From: Terriglobia bacterium
Lineage (GTDB): Bacteria; Acidobacteriota; Terriglobia; Bryobacterales; UBA6623
Length of the DNA: 64,000 bases
Reading direction: 5' to 3'
NCBI GenBank assembly: GCA_009841225.1
Contig: VXMF01000056.1
Location: 51,125-115,124, forward strand
A program made the translations under genes and the position numbers. This document shows, piece by piece, positions 59,201 to 64,000 of the stretch. Below the pieces are notes generated by a model, which had not been told where the DNA came from, ran no database searches, and saw only the letters and a list, made by a program, of their open reading frames with translations. Positions within the stretch are counted from its first letter, which is position 1. The number at the start of each line of letters is the position of its first letter.

Positions 59201-61161
59201 TGATGGACCCGATGGCGCAGCCGAAATTCCTCACCGAGTGGGACCTCGGCCTGCTCGCGGCCGGCACCCACTACCGCAGCTTCGAGAGTTTGGGAGCACA
59301 TCCCGCGTATACCGGCGAGTCTGCCGGAACACGTTTCGCAGTCTGGGCGCCTAACGCTGACGCCGTCTCCGTGATCGGCGATTTCAACGATTGGGACCGA
59401 AGCCGCCACCCTTTGGTCAACCGGGGCTCATCCGGCGTGTGGGAGGGATTCGTTCCGGGAGTCGGTGACGGGGCGCTCTATAAGTACAGCATCGTGTCGG
59501 AGCATCACGCTTATGAGGCTGAGAAGGCAGACCCTTATGCGTTCGCCTGCGAGGCGGCACCGCGCACTGCCTCCAAGATTTGCGACCTAGAAGCCTACGA
59601 ATGGGCGGATGCGAAGTGGATGGCCGAGCGGGCGGCGCGGAATCGGCACGACGCTCCGCTTGCCATCTATGAGGTACATCTGGGTTCGTGGATGCGCGTC
59701 CCTCACGAAGGAGACCGCTGGTTGACGTACGCCGAGTTGGCGACGAAGCTAGCTGACTATGTCGAGGAGATGGGCTTCACCCACGTGGAACTGCTGCCGG
59801 TGACGGAGCATCCTTTCGGTGGCTCTTGGGGTTATCAGACTACTGGCTATTTCGCCCCGACCAGTCGATTCGGAGATCCCCGCGCCTTCATGGCGCTAGT
59901 CGACACGCTGCACCAGCGCGGAATCGGAGTGGTCATTGACTGGGCTCCGGCTCACTTCCCTGACGACCCGCACGGCTTGGCACGCTTCGACGGGACCCAC
60001 TTGTACGAGCACATGGATCCTAGAATTGGTCGTCATCCGCACTGGGACACGTTGGTCTTCAACTACGGTCGAGCGGAAGTTGCGAACTTCTTGATCGCAA
60101 GCGCCATTTTCTGGTGCGAGAAGTATCACGTCGACGGCATTCGCGTGGACGCGGTCGCCTCGATGCTATACCGCGACTATGGCAGGCAGGACGGGGAATG
60201 GATACCGAACCACCGCGGCGGCAATGAGAACTTCGAGGCAATCCGCTTCCTGCAGACGTTCAACGAGCAGGTCTACGGACACTTTCCCGATGTCATGACG
60301 ATGGCCGAGGAATCGACGGCGTGGCCCCAAGTCACGCGTCCTACGTCGCATGGCGGCCTTGGATTCGGCTTCAAGTGGAACATGGGCTGGATGCACGACA
60401 CGCTCGCCTACATGAAGTTAGATCCCATCTATCGGAAGCACCATCACAATCGCCTTACCTTCAGCATGCTCTATGCGTTTCGCGAGAACTTCCTCCTCCC
60501 CTTCTCGCACGACGAGGTGGTGCACGGCAAGGCGGCACTGTTGGAGAAGATGCCCGGCGGGGAGGGGCAGAAGTTCGCCAATCTGAGGCTGCTGTATACG
60601 TACCTGTACACGCACCCGGGCAAGAAGCTGATGTTCATGGGTGGAGAGTTCGCGCAGCGGGCCGAGTGGAATCATGATCGGAGCCTGGACTGGCACCTGC
60701 TGGAGCACGGCTCGCACCGGGGCGTGCAGCGCCTCGTTGCCGACCTGAACCGGCTCTATCGGGAAAAGGCAGCCCTGCACCAGACCGATCTAGAGGATCG
60801 GGGTTTCTCGTGGGTGGACTGCCAGGACTGGGAGGCCAGCGTAGTCAGCTTTCTGAGACTCGGGGCGGTCGCTGCAGAATCGCTCTTGGTGGTCTGCAAC
60901 TTCACGCCGGTTGTGCGCGAGGGCTATCGCCTCGGCGTGCCACGACTTGGAGGGTGGAAGGAACTGCTAAACAGCGACTCGGAGCACTACGGCGGGTCCA
61001 ACATAGGCAATCAAGGACTAGTGGAAGGCGAGCAGGTGCCATTTCACGGCCACGTATACTCAGTTCGACTGACGCTGCCGCCTCTTGGCGCTGTCGTCTT
61101 CGAGTCAGCTGAAGACTTGCCGGAGGCCAAGGCCGACCAGCTTGACTCTCGAGCGAGATAG
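59200..61161 (+). CDS. glgB: 1,4-alpha-glucan branching enzyme
   Basis: CBM48 'RFAVWAPNADAVSVIGDFNDWDRSRHPL', 'YHVDGIRVDAVASMLYRDYGR', 'FLLPFSHDEVVHGKAALLEKMPGGEGQKFANLR'. Confidence 0.97.
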   Translation: MMDPMAQPKFLTEWDLGLLAAGTHYRSFESLGAHPAYTGESAGTRFAVWAPNADAVSVIGDFNDWDRSRHPLVNRGSSGVWEGFVPGVGDGALYKYSIVSEHHAYEAEKADPYAFACEAAPRTASKICDLEAYEWADAKWMAERAARNRHDAPLAIYEVHLGSWMRVPHEGDRWLTYAELATKLADYVEEMGFTHVELLPVTEHPFGGSWGYQTTGYFAPTSRFGDPRAFMALVDTLHQRGIGVVIDWAPAHFPDDPHGLARFDGTHLYEHMDPRIGRHPHWDTLVFNYGRAEVANFLIASAIFWCEKYHVDGIRVDAVASMLYRDYGRQDGEWIPNHRGGNENFEAIRFLQTFNEQVYGHFPDVMTMAEESTAWPQVTRPTSHGGLGFGFKWNMGWMHDTLAYMKLDPIYRKHHHNRLTFSMLYAFRENFLLPFSHDEVVHGKAALLEKMPGGEGQKFANLRLLYTYLYTHPGKKLMFMGGEFAQRAEWNHDRSLDWHLLEHGSHRGVQRLVADLNRLYREKAALHQTDLEDRGFSWVDCQDWEASVVSFLRLGAVAAESLLVVCNFTPVVREGYRLGVPRLGGWKELLNSDSEHYGGSNIGNQGLVEGEQVPFHGHVYSVRLTLPPLGAVVFESAEDLPEAKADQLDSRAR

Positions 61162-61299
61162 AGCTGGATCGAGGGTCATTGCGTCCGGTTGCAAGTGCAC
61201 GTGGCGGATGGCCCCGCCTCGCTGAAGAAACTAGGTGAGACTCACCTCCGTACAATCTGGTGGGATGCAACACAACGTCAGACAAGAAGGGACGTAGCA

Positions 61300-61563
61300 A
61301 TGGCTGCTAATCAACTAGTCCAAGCTCGAATCGACGGGGCCGTAAAGGAAGAAGCGGCAGCGGTGCTAGCCGCTATGGGCCTGACGGTGTCCGACGCGGT
61401 GCGATTGTTACTCACGAAAGTGGCACAAGAGAAGGCTCTTCCTTTCGCGTCACTGATTCCCAATGCTGTCACGATCAAGGCGATGAAGGAAGCCCGCAGG
61501 GGCAGCCTGAAGCGATTCGGCAGTGTGCAGGAGCTGCTCGACGATCTGGATGCGGGCGACTGA
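61300..61563 (+). CDS. RelB/DinJ-family antitoxin
   Basis: 'MAANQLVQARIDGAVKEEAAAVLAAMGLTVSDAVRLLLTKVAQEKALPF'. Confidence 0.9.
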   Translation: MAANQLVQARIDGAVKEEAAAVLAAMGLTVSDAVRLLLTKVAQEKALPFASLIPNAVTIKAMKEARRGSLKRFGSVQELLDDLDAGD

Positions 61564-61783
61564 GCACGCCAAGCAGTTCAAACGCGATTACAAGCGCGAG
61601 TCTCGTGGGCGTCATCGAGCATATCTTGATGGCGACTTGTTACCAGTCGTTGATGCGCTTGCCCAAGATGCACCACTTGATTGCCTCGCGAGGCTTCTGT
61701 TCCTAGATCCGTGCGACAACTCTAGTTGGAAAGAAGCGGTTCGTTTGATTGGTCTGATAATCTGCATGGTTCAACTTGGTTGA
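61550..61783 (+). pseudogene. YafQ-like toxin with degenerate C-terminal half
   Basis: 'MRATEHAKQFKRDYKRESRGRHRAYLDGDLLPVVDALAQDAPL' is YafQ-like; the remainder 'DCLARLLFLDPCDNSSWKEAVRLIGLIICMVQLG' lacks the H..W..HIKPDL.LIYR core. Confidence 0.75.
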
Positions 61784-61798
61784 CTGGAGGTTGGACGG

Positions 61799-62344
61799 AT
61801 GGCCGAGCTCGTCTATGTCGATAACTCGAACCTCTTCATCGAGGGCAGACGCGTCAAGGCCGTGGACACAGGTGCGGCTAACAACATCTATGACGCGATG
61901 AACAACCGCATCCTCGACATGAGATACAAGATTGACTTTGGCAAGCTGCACAGCTTGCTTGCCGGCGACGACATGTCAGCAATTAAGCGCTGCATGCTGT
62001 TCGGAAGCCGCCCACCGCCCAACGACAGCCTTTGGGAGATCGCTACACGTGTTGGCTTTGAGGTCCGCGTAGTAGACCGCAATGCCCAAAACAGAGAGAA
62101 GAAGGTCGACACGGGAATAGTCACAGCGATGCTAGCTGATTCGTACGAAGTTGCCGAGACCGACAGCGACGTCATTACACTGGCCGCTGGCGATGCAGAC
62201 TATGTCCCCCCCGTAAAGGCGTTGGTCCAGCGTGGATTCACTGTGCATGTAGCCTTCTGGAATCACGCGGCTCGCGAGCTCAAGAATGCGGCATCACATT
62301 TCTTTGGTCTCGACCAGTACTTGAACCACCTGCAACTCCGATAG
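61799..62344 (+). CDS. NYN-domain (PIN-like) protein
   Basis: 'VYVDNSNLFIEG', 'EKKVDTGIVTAMLADSY', 'DVITLAAGDADYVPPVKALVQRGFTVHVAFW'. Confidence 0.85.
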   Translation: MAELVYVDNSNLFIEGRRVKAVDTGAANNIYDAMNNRILDMRYKIDFGKLHSLLAGDDMSAIKRCMLFGSRPPPNDSLWEIATRVGFEVRVVDRNAQNREKKVDTGIVTAMLADSYEVAETDSDVITLAAGDADYVPPVKALVQRGFTVHVAFWNHAARELKNAASHFFGLDQYLNHLQLR

Positions 62345-62539
62345 CGGTGCGTCTGTTCGAAGCAACAAGTAGACCTTCGCAGCACGTTGCGGTCCGGCTC
62401 CGGCTGCGGGCGCCGTGGCCGGAGGAACTCGGCCCGTTGCGGCCGGGCGAACTGGTGGCCGACCAAGTGGCCGAGATCCACAGCCCGGGCACGCAAGCGG
62501 GAGGCGATCAATCGGCGGGTGAGCCGCGACCTGAGCTGT

Positions 62540-62720
62540 AAGGATGGCGCTGTGCACTCCTTGGTCGATGTCGGGGAGGACGGGATCCGCTGGTCGCGGC
62601 CAGCCGACCGGATCGAGGTGGAAGCGGAACTGGACGGGGTGTACATCATACGCACCACCCTGGAGGCCGAGCAACTGGGGGGACGAGGCGGTGGAGACCT
62701 ACTTCGCCTGCGCCAGTAAA
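62540..62720 (+). mobile_element. IS1634/IS4-type transposase fragment
   Basis: 'IRWSRPADRIEVEAELDGVYIIRTTLEAEQL' resembles IS1634-like transposases; no DDE core. Confidence 0.55.
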
Positions 62721-62757
62721 GCTGGTCGACCCCGATAGTAGAGCCGTAGAGCGCCGT

Positions 62758-63099
62758 TCACTCGGCTCCTATCCCCCGTCGAAGTTTCTCCGTGACCAGC
62801 CCGAGTTGACCCGCCGACACCCGACCTAGCTTCAAGGCGTCTGCCGCTTCGATTGTCGCTATCTTGGCACTACGGATGAGGGATGGGGAAGGCAGGCCCG
62901 CCATCTTCAGATTGCTGAGTGGCACATCGTCAGGCCAGCCCCTGTTCTCGGCGCTGGTAATCATGACGACCCACAACAGTCCGTGTAAGTCCTCGAGTCG
63001 AGCCGTTGACACGACCAATGCAGGTCGCCATTGGCGCGTCGCGCGGTCCGTGTACGGAAACGGTACCTTTATAACGTCACCACGCTCAAAGTTCTGCAT
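62758..63099 (-). CDS. mazF: PemK/MazF-type toxin
   Basis: 'FERGDVIKVPFPYTDRATRQWRPALVVSTARLED...SLIRSAKIATIEA'. Confidence 0.9.
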   Translation of the reverse strand: MQNFERGDVIKVPFPYTDRATRQWRPALVVSTARLEDLHGLLWVVMITSAENRGWPDDVPLSNLKMAGLPSPSLIRSAKIATIEAADALKLGRVSAGQLGLVTEKLRRGIGAE

Positions 63100-63310
63100 A
63101 GGCTCTGGCGTCCGCTTCCGAGTGCCATTCCTCGAAGGAGCGGAACGGATCATCTGCCGTGGCGCCGGTCCGGGCCTTAGTGAGAATCACTTGGCCATCA
63201 ATGATTTCGTATAGCAGCTCGTCCCCAGGCTGCAACCCAAGTGCTGAGCGGATTGACTGCGGGATAGTAGTCTGAGCCTTGGAAGTTAGCTTGCTGATGA
63301 TCAAAACCAC
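63086..63310 (-). CDS. mazE: AbrB/MazE-type antitoxin
   Basis: 'SKLTSKAQTTIPQSIRSALGLQPGDELLYEI'; overlaps the toxin gene. Confidence 0.9.
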   Translation of the reverse strand: MVLIISKLTSKAQTTIPQSIRSALGLQPGDELLYEIIDGQVILTKARTGATADDPFRSFEEWHSEADARAYAEL

Positions 63311-63412
63311 ACCTCTGTTTGATTGGGCATGCCTCCCATTGTAAGGAATTTCCTTGCGCTTGTCAGCTCATATGACGAGGCTGTCAATGGGCATCGAACA
63401 TGGCCCACACGG

Positions 63413-63943
63413 CTAGTTCTCGGTCTTCGCCGTCTCCGAGAGGTTGCTGGCCGTGTTGCACGGCTCATCCTGTGCCTCAGCTCTCTTACTCGAGAGCTGT
63501 TTCAGGATCTCTTCAGGGCTAATGTCGCCCTTCATCTCTAGAACAAGGTCGGGATCAACCGGCTCGTCGAATCGTACGGCAGACACACTCTTCAGACCCA
63601 GCATCCACGCCTTCGCAACTCGATGCATGCCATCAAGAACTTCATTGTCAAAACTCAAAATGATCGGAAACGTCGGGTCGGAATCCCGAATTTGCTTGGC
63701 ATGCCTTGCTACTGAACGACATGTAGGCGTGTCAACTCCATAGCCATACCATGGCTCGTCGCTGTCGAATTCAGGCAGGTCATCAATCGATACTTCAACG
63801 ACCTCAAGTCCTCGGGATAGTCGCCATAGCCGCTCGACATCCCAAACGTGCAAGATCTCGCCTTCAACGACGCGACCGGCGATTCGCGAAGTTAGCTGCT
63901 CATTCATCTCACCATCCCCACGAAAAGGAACCGCTACGCCCAC
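63413..63943 (-). CDS. ParB-like nuclease-domain protein
   Basis: 'FPIILSFDNEVLDGMHRVAKAWMLGLKSVSAVRF' resembles ParB/Srx 'DGxHRxxA'. Confidence 0.65.
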   Translation of the reverse strand: MGVAVPFRGDGEMNEQLTSRIAGRVVEGEILHVWDVERLWRLSRGLEVVEVSIDDLPEFDSDEPWYGYGVDTPTCRSVARHAKQIRDSDPTFPIILSFDNEVLDGMHRVAKAWMLGLKSVSAVRFDEPVDPDLVLEMKGDISPEEILKQLSSKRAEAQDEPCNTASNLSETAKTEN

Positions 63944-64000
63944 CTAGTCTAGCTTCCGTGTCGGCAGTCAAGGCCAGACCCGTGCGGGTAGGTTCTGAAA

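Noticed and set aside
1-64000. CRISPR arrays, rRNA and tRNA genes
   Set aside because: No regularly spaced short repeats and no recognisable rRNA or tRNA sequence were seen by eye; a tRNAscan/Infernal run would be needed to exclude them

Overview
GC-rich bacterial window. Bacterium-like lineage is uncertain; an Acidobacteriota affiliation is inferred from a Solibacter-type (TIGR03437-like) C-terminus and DUF29. All calls come from reading translations and nucleotide text by eye; no searches were run. Main contents: (1) a five-member paralogous family of about 1,100-1,200 aa surface proteins, with an N-terminal array of about 58-aa 'VxLGxxG...NGNxYxLxLxxDGxWxAxF' repeats and two C-terminal barrels resembling TbpB/FHbp. 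Three copies carry lipoprotein signal peptides (25.2-28.8 kb -, 29.1-32.5 kb +, 34.8-38.4 kb +). Two copies (1.1-4.5 kb - and 5.7-9.2 kb -) lack any signal peptide, lose homology at the same 'VTAENGN' codons, and sit next to an AT-rich patch and a tyrosine recombinase. (2) Many toxin-antitoxin loci in which the antitoxin is intact but the toxin is truncated or stopped (RHH/VapC, Phd/VapC, HigBA, DinJ/YafQ, MNT/HEPN, possibly a RelE/ParE), beside three that look intact (VapBC, HigB-like/XRE, MazEF). (3) Two astacin-like and one other HExxH secreted metalloprotease. (4) A glycogen cluster (glgP-glgA divergent from glgX-malQ-glgB). (5) A RsbU/RsbW/STAS partner-switch set with a tandem Cache-like protein. 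(6) An SBP-HAMP-MFS operon. (7) Nested gene relics (MFS tail, ComF-zinc ribbon, IS630 and IS1634-like fragments, EamA, GNAT).
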